Shown: positions 47,029 to 58,640, counted from the first letter of the stretch. The stretch is 64,000 bases of DNA from Bromus sterilis (GCA_950022295.1 OX465597.1:184759016-184823015); one strand, 5' to 3'. Made by a program: numbers and translations. The notes: generated from the letters alone by a model not told the origin.

Positions 47029-49157
47029 TTAGTTCCTAATATAAACAAACATTATAACATGCGTTCTTTGGGTGAATATTAACAAGTGGCTTACCACGAT
47101 GAGCTCGTACAAGGCCCGGTTCGACGCATCGTGGCGTTCCGCGTCCTCCTCAAGAGCCTTCGCCGTCCTCTCCTCCGCCAACCGCTCTCTCTCTGCTGCC
47201 TTCTCCTCCGCCAACCACTCCTTCTCCTCGAGTAGCCACTGGGTATTCTATCGCTCTCTCTCAAGAGTTTCCTGCAACCCTACTCCTGTAGTTAGCACTG
47301 TAATATTCGGTGAGAGAACACAAGAATGCAAGAGTCTTTATGGCTAACCTCGATAGCGAGATCGACTGGCCGCGCACGAGTCCTTATAGCAGGAGAAGAT
47401 CTCGTTTGGCGCGCCTTGATCTCAGGAAGAGTCCTATTGCACCGAATCAACTTATCTCCAATGGCCATGGCGCCATGGAGCCTTCCGCCACCAGAGATCA
47501 TCACCAGCTCCGGGTCTATAGGCTTCCCAACCGGGGTATAATCTTGCCCGTGCTTCTCTTTCGCCACCTCGGTATAAGCCTTCATGTTACTGTAGGCGGC
47601 AACGTTGGTTAAAGTCGACGGAGTGGCAATATCCGACTCTGAGAGTGCCTTGGCCTTCTTGTACGACGCTGTATGGGCATTGCCATAATTGTCGAACACA
47701 CCAAGCGGCTCTGTTTTATTATGCTCCGCCTAAAAGACAAAGCAAAGCACAATATTAGTAAACTGCTAAGTTGTGGGTGCGTAAAAGACAATATTAGCAA
47801 AACACACATACCCATTTTGCTCGTAACCAGCTAAGTTGCGGCTTCCTTGATGGTGTGGCACACTAACCATCTGGGCGCGCCGGTCCTTGGCATTGTTGTG
47901 GGCGGCCAACCAGGCTTCTGAGCACCACTGGTCCACAATGACCTCCCAACAATCCATCCTATCCGCACACCATCTCGGTGGCGCCTAAGTTAGTAAACAT
48001 GAAGATTAGCAATTATATAGGACTAGCTAGCTAGGAATGAAATCAACGAAACTAAAAGATGCAAGAAGGGGTGACCATCATGTACTGGTCCCTCGAAAGA
48101 TACTTCTTTCGGCATTCCGACTTGCTACGCTTAAGGCCACGCTTGGTGTAGTAGTCACGGACCGCCTGCAATCGCATCTCGTGCCTTGTGTTCTGCAAGA
48201 GGCGCCTGCACTCTTGGATGAGCACCTTTCCCGCCTCCTCCTCCATGGACTCTTCGACCTTGTAATAGACCTGATATTAAAAGCACGAGACAACACTGAT
48301 GAGTGCACCAACTACCTAGCTATTCTCAAGTTCTCATTGTGTGAAAGAGAAATTACCCAAAAGCCATTCAACACCATGTCCGCTCTGGTGTGCCATTCGA
48401 CCCCGTTGACGGTCGTATTTGACGGGGCCTGGGCAGCAATATAGTGCTCCCAAAAGAGTCCAGGCTGTGGAGGCGAATCATCATCGGGCAACTGAACCAA
48501 CCCCGGGAAATTCTGCCTGATGAGCACACCAAGGATGCCGTTGGGATTGCGGACACCCCAGGCGTATGCCCAACCCGTGCAATACAAAAAAGTAAAAAAG
48601 CCATCAGATATTTGCATAAACCTTGGCGTACTGAAACAAAGTAATTAAGTGCACTTACATCTCTCCATCAGGCGTAATCAACGACCTATGGGCGGGAGTC
48701 ACCGGCTCAGTCGGGAGCCGTGTACCCCCACGCTGGTACACGGTGTTACCCTCAGCCCCCTCAGCCTCCTCATCAGTGTGAACCGCCTCCTCTTCACCAA
48801 CCTGCCTCTCTTCACGAACCTCCCCCTCGGGCGTCTCCACCTCAGGCCACGGACTCTAGGACGTGCACCCGGATGTAGCCTCCTCCTCCACCACGGGACT
48901 CTCTGGTGAATCAGCCGGAGGTGGTGGCGAGGAAGGCGTAACTGTCTGCCTCCCTCTCGTCCGGCCACCACCTGTCTGCCTCCTCTCCCGCCCCTCTTCG
49001 TCCGACCTCCTCTCCCCTTGGGCACCTCAGTACTAGGAGGCGAGGACATACTGGCAAGAAAACACTTCCGTAGAGTCCCTGGTGCGAGCGTAGTACCCCG
49101 GCCCCTACCTCGTGACGAAGAACCACCCGCGGAGGTCTCGCCCTCCATATCTGTCAC
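47029..49157 (-). pseudogene. CACTA accessory gene (Transposase_24 / TNP1-like), exons
   Basis: Minus-strand pieces in order: 49157-48699 (METD-like start MTDMEGETSAGGSSSRGRGR, Gly/Arg/Pro-rich), 48617-48312 (GVLIRQNFPGLVQLPDDD ... GVEWHTRADMVLNGFW), 48246-48052 (RLLQNTRHEMRLQAVRDYY, YLSRDQYMMV), 47957-47766 (CWEVIVDQWCSEAWLA, NNAKDRRAQ), 47699-47292 (AYTEVAKEKHG, PIDPELVMISGGGRLHG) and 47214-47029 (Glu/Arg-rich helix, likely coiled coil). The order and motifs match the accessory plant transposase of En/Spm elements, which binds subterminal repeats. Introns are likely but their borders are not resolved, and some breaks may be mutations. It lies downstream of the TNP2-type gene on the same strand. 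Confidence 0.7.
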
Positions 49158-49288
49158 GAACCTGCCAGAAGCATAGTAAAAGAAATTAGTACAAATGAGA
49201 AAAAGAAATAATACTACTACAAAAGAAAAAAAAGTAATTACTATAATGAGAATATATATAAATATATTTAAAGTTGGGATTCATACAA

Positions 49289-50113
49289 CTAACAATAGTC
49301 GGGATCATCCGTCTCTTCTCCGGGATCAATTGATGGATCATCATCACTATCACGCGTGTCGTCATAAATGACGGCATCGTCGGGTTCAACAACACCAACA
49401 TTTGGAAGGCCTTTCTGTAAACGGTCAAGCATTGACAAGTCATCTGGAGCAGTAACCTCTTCTTCTTTAGGAGACACTTGCACATCATTGATATGGGATT
49501 CTTCCTCATCATCGGTATCGGGTTCACTCTCATTGTCTTGTTCCATGTTCTCGGGTTGCGTAGAGCGGTTTCGGAAACGTTTTTTCAGGCTCCGGGTTTC
49601 TTGGAAGAATTCTCCTTCATATGTCTCCGGGTTAATGTGAGGCTCATAATCATCTTCATTGGGGGGAGGCGGTCTAAGATGTGGCGGCACATCATAAACG
49701 ACATCCCAACCTTTCAGGTTTTCAACCGTTTGGCAGGGGTATGATAGATAGAAAACCTGGGTGGCCTGTTGAGCCGTAATATAGACATCGTGGACATTGA
49801 AATGTGTGTCTTGTCGAATTTCGACTAGACCTACATGTTCATGAGTCCGTCTAGTCTCCGATGGAAGAAACCAATGACATTTGAAGACAACGACGTTCGG
49901 AGGATTTTCACCATAGAATAGAAGTTCGTATATTGCGTCAACTCTTCCATAATATTCGATACCTCCTTCGCCAACAGCCGACACACCCGAATTTGTAGAT
50001 GTTCGATCGGGCATTATTTGTTCTTTACCAACGGTACGAAAGCGATACCTGTTGATATCGTATTTCTCAAATGTACGGACCTTAAAGTCAAAACCATTAG
50101 CGACTTGTCTCAA
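49289..50113 (-). CDS. CACTA TNP2-type gene, C-terminal DUF4216 region (274 aa)
   Basis: An open frame of 274 residues. Residues about 70-130 (NPPNVVVFKCHWF, HEHVGLVEIRQ, ATQVFYLSYP) form the DUF4216 domain that follows the catalytic part in plant CACTA transposases. The C-terminal half is strongly acidic (EQDNESEPDTDDEEE, then DPSIDPGEETDDPDYC). It is best read as a 3' exon of the gene starting at 52970; the short frame at 50480-50223 lies between them and may be exon or intron. Role: part of the transposase complex; exact function unknown. Confidence 0.75.
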   Translation of the reverse strand: MRQVANGFDFKVRTFEKYDINRYRFRTVGKEQIMPDRTSTNSGVSAVGEGGIEYYGRVDAIYELLFYGENPPNVVVFKCHWFLPSETRRTHEHVGLVEIRQDTHFNVHDVYITAQQATQVFYLSYPCQTVENLKGWDVVYDVPPHLRPPPPNEDDYEPHINPETYEGEFFQETRSLKKRFRNRSTQPENMEQDNESEPDTDDEEESHINDVQVSPKEEEVTAPDDLSMLDRLQKGLPNVGVVEPDDAVIYDDTRDSDDDPSIDPGEETDDPDYC

Positions 50114-50496
50114 TTCGGCATCTATAGGCTCGTCAGGTGAATTTGCCTATAAGTTTAATAGGAAAAGATTGGTATATTAGTCGGAAATATGAACAACAAA
50201 TGAAACCCTTTATGAATGGTAGTTACTGTTCGTTTGAACCAAGAGATGAAACCGGGATTGCCGTGTCCATGTTTGGCGAGAAGCTCATACTCTGCGATGG
50301 AATCCCTTTCAATAACCGCTCCATTCGAGTATTGGGCGATGTATCGACTGTACCAATTGATGTGAATAAGACACCAGAATTATAAGAAGTTGCAAAACAT
50401 TTTACGCACCGAGCACTTACTCGATGTACGGACGCACTTCTGTTAGGTTGGTAAAGATATACAACGTAAGGGTCCTCCATTCTTCGAGATCCAAAA

Positions 50497-52970
50497 TCAT
50501 ATTTCTCGAAGCACCAACAGATCCAAGCTTCCCTCTGAATAGGCTGAGTTGGATTGACGTTGTTCGGGGTCGCCTGTATTGTATCGAGGCTTTGGATTAT
50601 GGAAATGGCGATTTTTGGCTTCAGAGTGTGCTGTCACGAAGTTTTCCGCCTCCTCGGTAATGAATGCCTCGGCCATGAATGCTTCAATTGTACGTTTATT
50701 TTTACATTTTGCTCGAAGCGTCTTCTGCATTCTCTAAGTTGAATAGCACCAACGGTTTTGCACAGGGCCACCCAATCTTGCCTCGGTCGGGAGATGCAAT
50801 ATCAAATGCTGCATCGGATTAACAAAAACCCAGTGGAAAGATCTTTTATAACTTGCAGAGCAACTCCACCGCCGTCTCTTCCACGTCTTCTAGCACACCA
50901 TCGGATAGTTCTTTAGCACAAAGAACACGAAAGAAATAGCTCAGTTCTGCCAGTACTAGCCATTCTTCCTCGGGGATATAGCCGTGCAACATCACCGACA
51001 TTACCCGCTCAAGCCATATGTGCCAATCATGACTCTTGAGCCCAAATATTTTCAATTTTTCTGGACTAACTCCCCTCCTCAGATTCGCTGCATACCCATC
51101 GGCGAACATCAAACGGTTTTTGCACCCACAAGAGAATTTCCCTCATATGCCCCCTTTCAAGATTGAACCACGCCCTTGGCTTCGACCAATTCATCCTTCC
51201 TTTCGGCTGTCGCATGTTCTGTAAAGGTCTATCACATAGAGTCTCCTGGTCGACTCTAGCTTTAGGATTATCCTTTGACTTCCCATCTATGCCAAAAAAT
51301 GTACCAAATAGGGCCTCACCGATATTCTTTTCAGTGTGCATCACATCACTATTGTGTGGAAGTTCGAGGTATTTGAAGTAGGGGAGATCCCAGAAGAATG
51401 TCTTGTGAGTCCATGCGTGTTCCGAATTATATCCCTTGAAATACCCGGGATGTTCTGGATCAGGCTCGAGAGAGTTCAACTGAGCCAGGACCTGTTCACC
51501 CGTCATCGTAGGTGCTGCCAGGTTTTTGACAGCATTGCCTTTGAAGAAGTTCTTCCTGTCACTTCTGAAAGGATGCTTCGGAGGCAGAAACTGTCTATGC
51601 AAGTCGAAGCAAGAATACTTGCCACCTGCCTTCAGCCAATGAATTTGAAGAGAAGCCTTGCATGTTGGACAGGTGAACCTTCCATTAACACACATGCCAG
51701 AGAAAAGTGCATACGCCGGCAGGTCATGCATCTAGTACTGATACCACACATGCATTATGAAGGTCTTTTTGCTAGCTGCATTGTATGTCTTGAACCCTTC
51801 ATCCCAAGCTTGTTGCAATTCCTCCTTAAGCGGTTGCATGTACACATCCATATTCTTCCCCGGATATTTGGGCCCTGGTATTATCAATGTCAGGAAAATG
51901 TTCTTCCTTTTCATAATCTCTGTGGGGGGAAGATTGAGTGGCATGACAAATACAGGCCAACAACTATATGTGGCTGCCATCAGACCGAAAGGATTGAACC
52001 CATCCGTGCCGACGGCGATTCGGCAATGCTTTGGCTCCTTAGCTTTTTGCACATGTTTTTCATCGAAGTGCTTCCATGATAAACCATCTGATGGGTGAGT
52101 TAACATCGGCTTCCCATCTACATCAAATTTCGTTCTCTTCCCATATTTGTGCCATGACATCTGTCTGGCTGTCTCTTCCATCATGTAAAGGCGTTGAATT
52201 CTTGGTATCACTAGAAGATACCGAAGAACATTTACGGGTATTTTGGTCTGCGTCTTCTCACCTTGACCATTGTCTGCCACAACATACCTGGATGACTTGC
52301 ATTTGGGACAATAGTCTTCCTGCGCATACTCTTTCCTAAATAAAGCACATCCATTCTCACAAGCATGTATCTGCTCATAGGGCATCTTAATTACCTTGAA
52401 GATCTTATCCGATTGGTACAGGTTTGCAGGCATAACATGATCTTTTGGTAGAAACCGCCCAAATAGGGTCATGATTGCATTGTAGCATTCTGTGCCCAAG
52501 TTGAATTGTGCCTTCAGAGCCATCACTTGTGCGATAGCATCGAGCTGACAAAGCTCAGTGTGAGCGTGGAGAGGATGTTTTGAGGACTCCAACATATCAT
52601 AGAAGGCCTTCGCAGTTTCTTCCATCTTATCGTCCTCATCGCTCGCATCGTCAAAGTCCTGCACCATGTCTTCGATCCCGGTTCCATACTCGTCCGTGCA
52701 CTGGCGGACCACCTCCTCTCTCCTGCGTCCGGCAGACTCGCCATGGAAAGTCCACACCGTATAATCAGGCTTAAAACCCCCCTTCTGCAAGTGTTTACCC
52801 ATATCCACCTCTGTCGCCTGTTTATAGTTGTCGCACCTAACACAGGGGCACCAGGTTTTTCTCTGACCATTTGCAAACGCTGCACTCAGAAAGTCCTTGG
52901 TTTTCATTGCCCATTCAGTGCTGATATCTTTTCTGATTAGGGCGACCAGTGTACATCCAGGCACGATCAT
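50497..52970 (-). pseudogene. CACTA TNP2-type transposase (Transposase_21), one nonsense codon plus frame breaks
   Basis: The 52970-51732 frame (412 codons) begins with a Transpos_assoc-type region (KTWCPCVRCDN near residue 40), then the Transposase_21 region (PDYTVWTFHGES, TELCQLDAIAQVMALKAQFN, CPKCKSSRY, AVGTDGFNPFG, FLTLIIPGPKYPG). A TAG at 51732-51734 interrupts WYQY*MHDLPAYALFSG. The same frame then runs to 51066 (TCPTCKASLQ, LPHNSDVMHTEKNIGEALFG). A frame change leads to the DUF4218-like part (51112-50846: YAANLRRGV, LKSHDWHIWLERVMSVML, ELSYFFRVLCAKEL), with a further piece at 50730-50497 (CKNKRTIEAFMAEAF, HNPKPRYN). The protein would cut and join the element ends. The start at 52970 is the first Met; an upstream exon is possible. 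Confidence 0.88.
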
Positions 52971-53124
52971 CGCTCATCTTGTCACTAGCTAGCTACTAAA
53001 CAAAAAATATACAAGTTTGTCAATTTTATTACGTCCACTTTTTATTGCTTTTATACATAGCTACGGCATATGAAATTAATTAACCTACACACTAATAGGT
53101 AAAGATAGGTCCTAATCCCACCCC

Positions 53125-53329
53125 AGTATGTGTAGATTGGGTTCGTTTTCCCATGCTCTGCTCTAGACCCGACGCAGAATTTCGGCAGCACCTCCCCGCT
53201 GTTCTCCTAATACACGTCTCGACAACAAGCCGAGAGGTTGTGTATCCGGAGAACAACAGGGAGGCGCTGACAAAATTCCACGTCGGATCAGGAACAGAGC
53301 ATGGAAAAACGACCCAATCTACACATACT
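53125..53329. repeat. 205-bp foldback (long hairpin) upstream of the CACTA transposase
   Basis: The two halves are reverse complements to the tip. The outer arms AGTATGTGTAGATTGGG pair perfectly with 53313-53329, and an inner stem TCTCG/CGAGA closes a small loop near 53225. By eye the arms match at about 80 percent with a few small bulges. It lies 155 bp upstream of the transposase ATG on -, so it is probably in the promoter or 5' leader. Confidence 0.85.
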
Positions 53330-53738
53330 CGGGCTGTCCATGGATAACGTTGGACAATTCAAAAGAATTACTATTATAAATATGCAAATGAATGCATATT
53401 TATACTGTAATCCTTTCGAACGGGAGACGCATACTGGTTACGCGACTGTATATTGAATCTACCTATAACTAGCTAGTGTCATCGGCACAAAGACCGGAAC
53501 AGAGCAAAGGAAGGGGAATCAGGAGGATAGGACATGTTCTGCTCACCCTCGAGTGTAGGGGGAGATCGTCGAACACAAGGGGAGGTCGTCGAACACCAGA
53601 TATGCGACGGCTCGAGGTGATGGGGGAACAACTGCACATTAAAAACCAATAAGCTCTTCTGCGGTGTGCTAGATATTTTTTTTTGTTTCAGGTTATGCTA
53701 GAGATGCTCTTCGATCAAGATTCAAGACAGAATCTACT

Positions 53739-54230
53739 ATGGTCTTGCTAACAAAAAAAAGTAATTCCTCCTCTCCTTCGGCCTCATCCTTCTCCATTTC
53801 TCCTCCTCCTCCGGCCTCCACCTTCTCTCCTCCTGGCCTCCTCCTCCGGCCTCCACCTTCTCCCCTCCCGGCCTCCCCCTCTGGGCACCACCTTCTCTCC
53901 TCCCAGCCTCCTCCTCCGGGCTCCACCTTCTCTCCTCCTGGCCTCCTCCTCCGGCCTCCACCTTCTCTCCTCCTCTTTCTTTTTCTTTTATAGATTATCT
54001 CATTTTTCCTTTACCTTCTCTTCTTTCTTCTCTCTTCCTCCTCCTCCTTCTATCTGTTCTTTCTTCTTATCTCCACCGCCTTCTTCTCCTCCTTCTCCTC
54101 CTTCTTCTTCACCTCCAACTTCTTCTATTTATTCACCTTCAACTCACTCTTCTTCTTTTATTTCCTTTCTTTTCTTTTTTCTCTTCTTATTTTCCTATTG
54201 TACTTTTACTCCTATTTTTTCTCCTCTTAT
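53739..54230. repeat. Polypyrimidine tract with about 36-bp tandem units
   Basis: Units of CTCCTCCTCCGGCCTCCACC followed by TTCTCTCCTCCTGGC are repeated about five times in 53790-53985. CT-rich, low-complexity sequence follows to about 54230. Frames through it encode Pro/Ser or Gly/Glu runs and are not credible genes. Confidence 0.85.
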
Positions 54231-54769
54231 TTTTTTATTTCTTATAACTAAACTAAATAAACTAAAATCTAACTAGTATCTAATTAAACCTAAACAGAGA
54301 AAACTTCTAACAAAACCTAAAACTAACTAACTAATAAAAAAACTAACACATATGCAAAAACTAACTAAACTAGAACTAATAACACCTAAAATAACTACAC
54401 TAATAAAAATTACTACATCTTATTAACAGAAAAAGGTAGAAAAAAGGGAGGAGGCATACCAGGGGGTGTGGAGGTGGCTGCGGTGGGGGGAGGTGGCGCC
54501 GGCGAGGAGGGTCGTCGACGGCGGCGAGACCTGCAGCGGTGGCGGTTAGAGGAGAGGAGAAGAGAGGAGGAGAGGAGAGGAGAGGAGGGAGAGAAGGAGA
54601 GGAGGGCGGGGCCTCACTGGCGGCGGCGGCGGGCCAGGGAGGCGCCGGCGGCGGGGCGGCAACGGTGCGGCGCCCGGGCGACGGGTAGGCGGGTCGGGAG
54701 AGAGCGCGCGGAGGGTTTCGGGAAGAGAGAGTAGAGAGAGAGAGCCATGCGGAGGGTTAACGGCATGCT
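54231..54769. other. CACTA interior, no gene seen
   Basis: AT-rich sequence of CTAACTAAAC-like short repeats (54245-54420), then a purine/GC-rich block (54450-54740). Overlapping frames in the GC-rich part are low-complexity. It may be the untranslated 5' region of the transposase gene on -. Confidence 0.4.
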
Positions 54770-55091
54770 GAAGCTTTGCCGTCTGCTAGCAGACGGCACG
54801 GGGCTTTGCCGTTTGCTACTAGACGGCACGGTGCTGGGTCCGTCAACGCTCGTACGCGGGATGGTCAAGGCGGGCCCACCAACTGCCTTCGCCGTCTGCT
54901 AGAGGACGGCAAAGGATCTTTGACGTCTGCCTTGGGTTGTGCAGATGGCATCGAAGCAGTTTGCCGTATCTTAGTGTTTTGCCGTCTGCAATTAGGGTAG
55001 CAGACGGCATACCACCTCTTTGCCGTCTGCCCCGACAAAATACAGACGGCGAAGTGCCTGTCACATGGAAAATTGGTGAATTCTAGTAGTG
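54770..55091. mobile_element. CACTA transposon, right terminus with TIR
   Basis: The minus strand starts CACTACTAGAATTCACC at 55091, the CACTA-type terminal inverted repeat. It is followed by many copies of GCCGTCTGC/GCAGACGGC (55014-55040, 54997-55002, 54890-54910, 54776-54830). The expected 3-bp target duplication on the right is CAT (55092-55094); its left partner was not found. The element is inserted in the antisense gene of element C. Confidence 0.88.
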
Positions 55092-56400
55092 CATCCACAA
55101 CTTTTTGCAGGCGACGAGCCAGAACTGTGGCTCGCTCACTCTGCTCGTCGGAGTAATCAGGGATAGTCGCAACCAGAGAGTCGTCAATGTCAATTCTGTG
55201 CCCCATAAGAACAACAAGGGACGTGGAAAGACCACTCACCACGTTCTCGCCAATTAGCTCCTCCAAGAGATCCCCGTCAGTGCCAAATGCAGCAACGCGG
55301 GCGTCTAGACCAGCTGGCAACTTCTGGTCCTCCGGCATGAGGTGCTCAGAAGCAAGACCCACAAGAGTGGAAGCCCGGGCGTAGACACCCTTGGTAACAT
55401 CAACAATAGCCGACATGGCATCCACGGCCCCACGGAGAACTCCAGACCCCGATGCAACCACTTCCGTCGCATTTGCACCCGTAGAGGCTGCACCAAGCAA
55501 CCAAAATACTACGGGAAGACAAAGAGACAAAGCGCCCAGCAAAGGAACGACAACTTACACACAAGAGAGTCCGCCAAGACCCTAAGACGCTTGCACTCGA
55601 CCGCCTCCGCCTACACAAGCGCCTCCTCGGCCTGACGCAGACGTACCAGTTTCTCGTGCTGATCGTGCAACTCTTTCTCCTTGGAAGCCAAAGCAGCCTT
55701 GAGGTTGGAAATCGTTCTTTCCGCCTCCTCGACCTGCTTCTCTGCAGTTTGGTGACGGTCTGAGAAACAGAGACAGCACTGAGAATGGAGGACCCAGCAG
55801 TTCAAGCACAGTAGTACAGAAAGAAACGCTTACTAATCATGGCAGATAAAGCATCCTGGGCAGAATCGTGGGCCTGTTGCCAATGCTCAGCTTCGACCAC
55901 CAGACGCTCACAGTTTTGGAACACCGGGTATTCGAAGAAATCAAATATTAAGACAGAGCTAAAGCAAGACTACAATCAACCGCAAGCGCTTGCTTGCAGC
56001 CTCGGGGGCTACTCCCATCGGGAGCACTGGCCATGCCCCCAATGACAAAATAGTACAATGCAAAGACAGAGCCAAGGAAAGACTACAATCAACCGCAAAG
56101 AACTTGCTTGCAGGCTCGGGGGCTACTCCCATCGGGAGCACTTCCATGCCCCCGATGACAAAAACTACACAAGCAAGCAGGAAAAAAACTCACCAGCCCA
56201 ACTATGCGGTCGAAAAAGCAGACTTTATCTTCAACGGCAAGATCAAGACGGCCCAAGTAAGGATGTCCTGGAGTAGCAGGCTTGACACCAGGAGAAACAA
56301 CACCAGACGCCACTGGCGGAGCAGCAGTAAGAATCACAGCCGCAACCGAGACTGCAGGAGTCACCGACGGTACGGGCTGACCAACAGCATCCAAAGAATC
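55092..56400 (-). pseudogene. Element C antisense gene, middle exons
   Basis: Minus-strand pieces: about 56394-56200 (Pro/Ala/Val-rich), 55805-55611 (EKQVEEAERTISNLKAALAS followed by EKELHDQHEKLVRLRQ, a clear coiled coil) and 55542-55092 (GVYARASTLVGLASEHLMPE, ERATVLARRLQKVVDA). The last is cut at 55091 by the CACTA transposon. The rest of the protein is at 40663-40214. A diverged tandem duplication of about 120 bp (about 55950-56165) holding CTCGGGGGCTACTCCCATCG lies between exons and looks intronic. Confidence 0.65.
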
Positions 56401-56559
56401 CTCAGTGTGCTTGGCAGCTACTCCAAAGTCAGTCGACTGCAGGTCGACAGTAGCCGCACTGGTGGAGGAAGCAGCCGGAGCAGTCGCAGTGCTACAAGAT
56501 AAACATCATCAGGCAAAAGAACAGAGGAAAACAGCCCCGGCAAAATTGAGCTGATTCTT

Positions 56560-56883
56560 ACCCGCCACGCGCATAGCGAATATGCACCAACCTCCCAAGC
56601 CTGGACATTTTGCGGGCAGCAACAGGAGGGGACGGCTCAGCGGATGGCGCAGACGGCGGAACAGAACCACTCGCCGCGACCGCTTAATACGAAAGGGGTC
56701 CGAGTCCTCACTATCTCCGGTCTCCGGCAGCTCAGCCCCCTTGGACTCGACAGCACCAGTGGCACCCGCGAGCACGCTGGCATCAACACTCGGAGCAGCA
56801 GCATCATCAGCGGAAGCATCTGGCTCTTCGCGAATATCAGCATCCTTCGGCTGCGGAGGGTTGCACAACTCGGGAACATGGTC
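56560..56883 (-). pseudogene. Element C antisense gene, exon 2
   Basis: Begins at 56883 after a TTTGTAG acceptor and reads DHVPELCNPPQPKDADIREE, an acidic Ala/Ser-rich stretch. After a frame change it reads KMSRLGRLVHIRYARGG and ends near a GT at about 56575. The 75-bp intron (56958-56884) has GT...AG borders on the minus strand. Confidence 0.6.
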
Positions 56884-56958
56884 CTACAAAGCAAATAGCA
56901 TCATCAGCAAGTACTCAAGCAAATATCTAAATCAGACGAGAAATTCAAAGACGCGAAC

Positions 56959-57924
56959 CTGTGGCAGCGCGTGATCAGAAGCATATGGACGGACGAAACC
57001 CATCTCAGAAATTCTCGAGCACTTGGTCACATACTGGATTCGGGTCAAGAGGCCATCGGCATTAAGCTCCTCGGAGGAGCATCTCGTTGAGTCCTCGAGT
57101 CCCTCATACTACCACATGGGCCGGGCTCGATACTGCAATGGATGGACGCGCCTCCCCATAAAAACAGAGATGAATTTCCCACTGGTCAAGTTGTACTTCA
57201 ATACAGCGATCCTCTCCAAAAATGGAGCCACTGCAGACGACTCTCTCGCAGACAAAGATTGGGACCACGAAGCCTGCTTGACCACTCAAACTTTGGGATT
57301 AAAGGGAGCGAGACCAAATCGCTGCCCAGCAACGTGTTGATCCTTCAGATAGAACCACCTTCTCCGCCAAGCACTGACAGAGTCAAGCATCTCTAAATCA
57401 AAGTACGAATCTCTATACCTAATGGATATGCCCACCTTCCCCACAACATACTCGGAGTTCGTCCTCTTTATACAAAAGAGGCACTTCCAGAGCCCCCAAT
57501 GGGGATAGATCCCCAAGAAGGCCTCACAAAGGGTAATAAAGCAAGAAATGTGCAAAATCCCATTGGGATTCAAATCATGCAGCTGAAGCCGATAGGAGTA
57601 CAGCAAACCACGAACAAAAGGGTGAATCGGAAGGGAAAACCCGCGACGGAAGAACGCCTGAAAGCACACCCGCTCATCTGCCGTCGGAGCGGGAACCGGC
57701 TCATCCCCCGGAATCCGCACGGCATCTCCCACCACCAAGCCATCAGCCATCAGAGAGCCGAGATCCACGGCCCCAAAGGTCGAGCGCTCCCACTTGCCAG
57801 ACATCTTGGCCGACTCCGGAGCAGCACGGGAGCGCTTGGTCATAGATTTCGCAGCTAGCAGCCAAAAGGAGGAAGGCGAAGGCTCAAGAACAAGAGAAAA
57901 ACATAAGCGAGAGGAGGAAGGCAA
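56959..57924 (-). pseudogene. Element C antisense gene, exon 1 (Transposase_28-like)
   Basis: A single frame of 322 codons from 57924 to a splice donor CACAG|GT at 56959/56958, broken only by TGA (57286-57288) and TAG (57109-57111). Residues about 90-150 read GFSLPIHPFVRGLLYSYRLQ, LHDLNPNGILHISCFITLCE and AFLGIYPHWGLWKCLF, the signature of the 'putative gypsy type transposon' (Transposase_28) proteins of grasses. The second half has FMGRRVHPLQYRARPMW and SEMGFVRPYASDHALP. The name is historical; no transposase chemistry is established. It lies antisense to gag-pro, so it would need its own minus-strand promoter. A likely leader is 57925-58250, but no TATA is obvious. Confidence 0.78.
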
Positions 57925-58254
57925 TGGATGGGTAAAACCTAAAAGTTACCCAGCCGCTCGGTATTTAACGAACAGCCAGGCGAGAAGGCGCACCGTTCAA
58001 TTCCAGCGTCCAGTAAACGTGGCACGATCCCACAGCAGGCGAAAACCCAATCGGCGCAGTAACAAAACCGCCCACTAAGCGCGCAAAAAGAGGACCATGA
58101 TCACACGACATGAAAATTTTGGCGGGACAGCGCCAAGTCATTTCCTTTGACAGGCTACAGTGGTCAAGATGCCAGAAAACAAAGCCAGTGTCACATCTCA
58201 ACAAGGCGTATCGAGTACGTTTCCTCAGAGTTTCCACCTTTTAAATCTTTTTCC

Positions 58255-58640
58255 GATGGGCAAAACATTTTACTCCCATCGGGAGCATCTCCACTAGAGT
58301 TTCGGGTGCTCCCTCACCTAAAGAATAAATATGTGCTCGAGTGATCACTCGCACTCACAGAGTCCCGAGTGCTCCCTCACTAGAAATAAAAAACGCGTTC
58401 GGGTACTCTATCACCCGAAAGGCAAAAGATGTGCTCGATTAATTACTCGCACCCATGGGAGTTTCGGGTGCTCCCTCACCACGACACAAGATAAGCAGAC
58501 CTGCACTCGCCAGATCATACGGTCTCAGAGTATCGGGTGCTCCCTCACCCCGAGAGCGAAGACGATACTCGAGTGATTACTCGCAGAACTCTGAGTACCC
58601 GAGCACTCGAAGACCTCCCGAGAAAGTACTTCTCTACATT
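58255..58640. repeat. Degenerate repeats of CTCGAGTG / GGGTGCTCCCTCAC near the C 3' end
   Basis: Four to five copies of a roughly 85-bp unit containing a TCGGGTGCTCCCTCAC-type core and CTCGAGTGAT(C/T)ACTCGCA. It lies between the antisense gene and the PPT. The short frames here are repeats, not genes. 58641-59162 shows no gene. Confidence 0.7.

Noticed and set aside
53125..53329. miR820 precursor
   Set aside because: The foldback position recalls CACTA-borne miR820, but I could not find a matching mature sequence in either arm.
53739..53993. Pro/Ser-rich 84-codon ORF and Gly/Glu-rich ORFs on the other strand
   Set aside because: Translations of the 36-bp polypyrimidine minisatellite.
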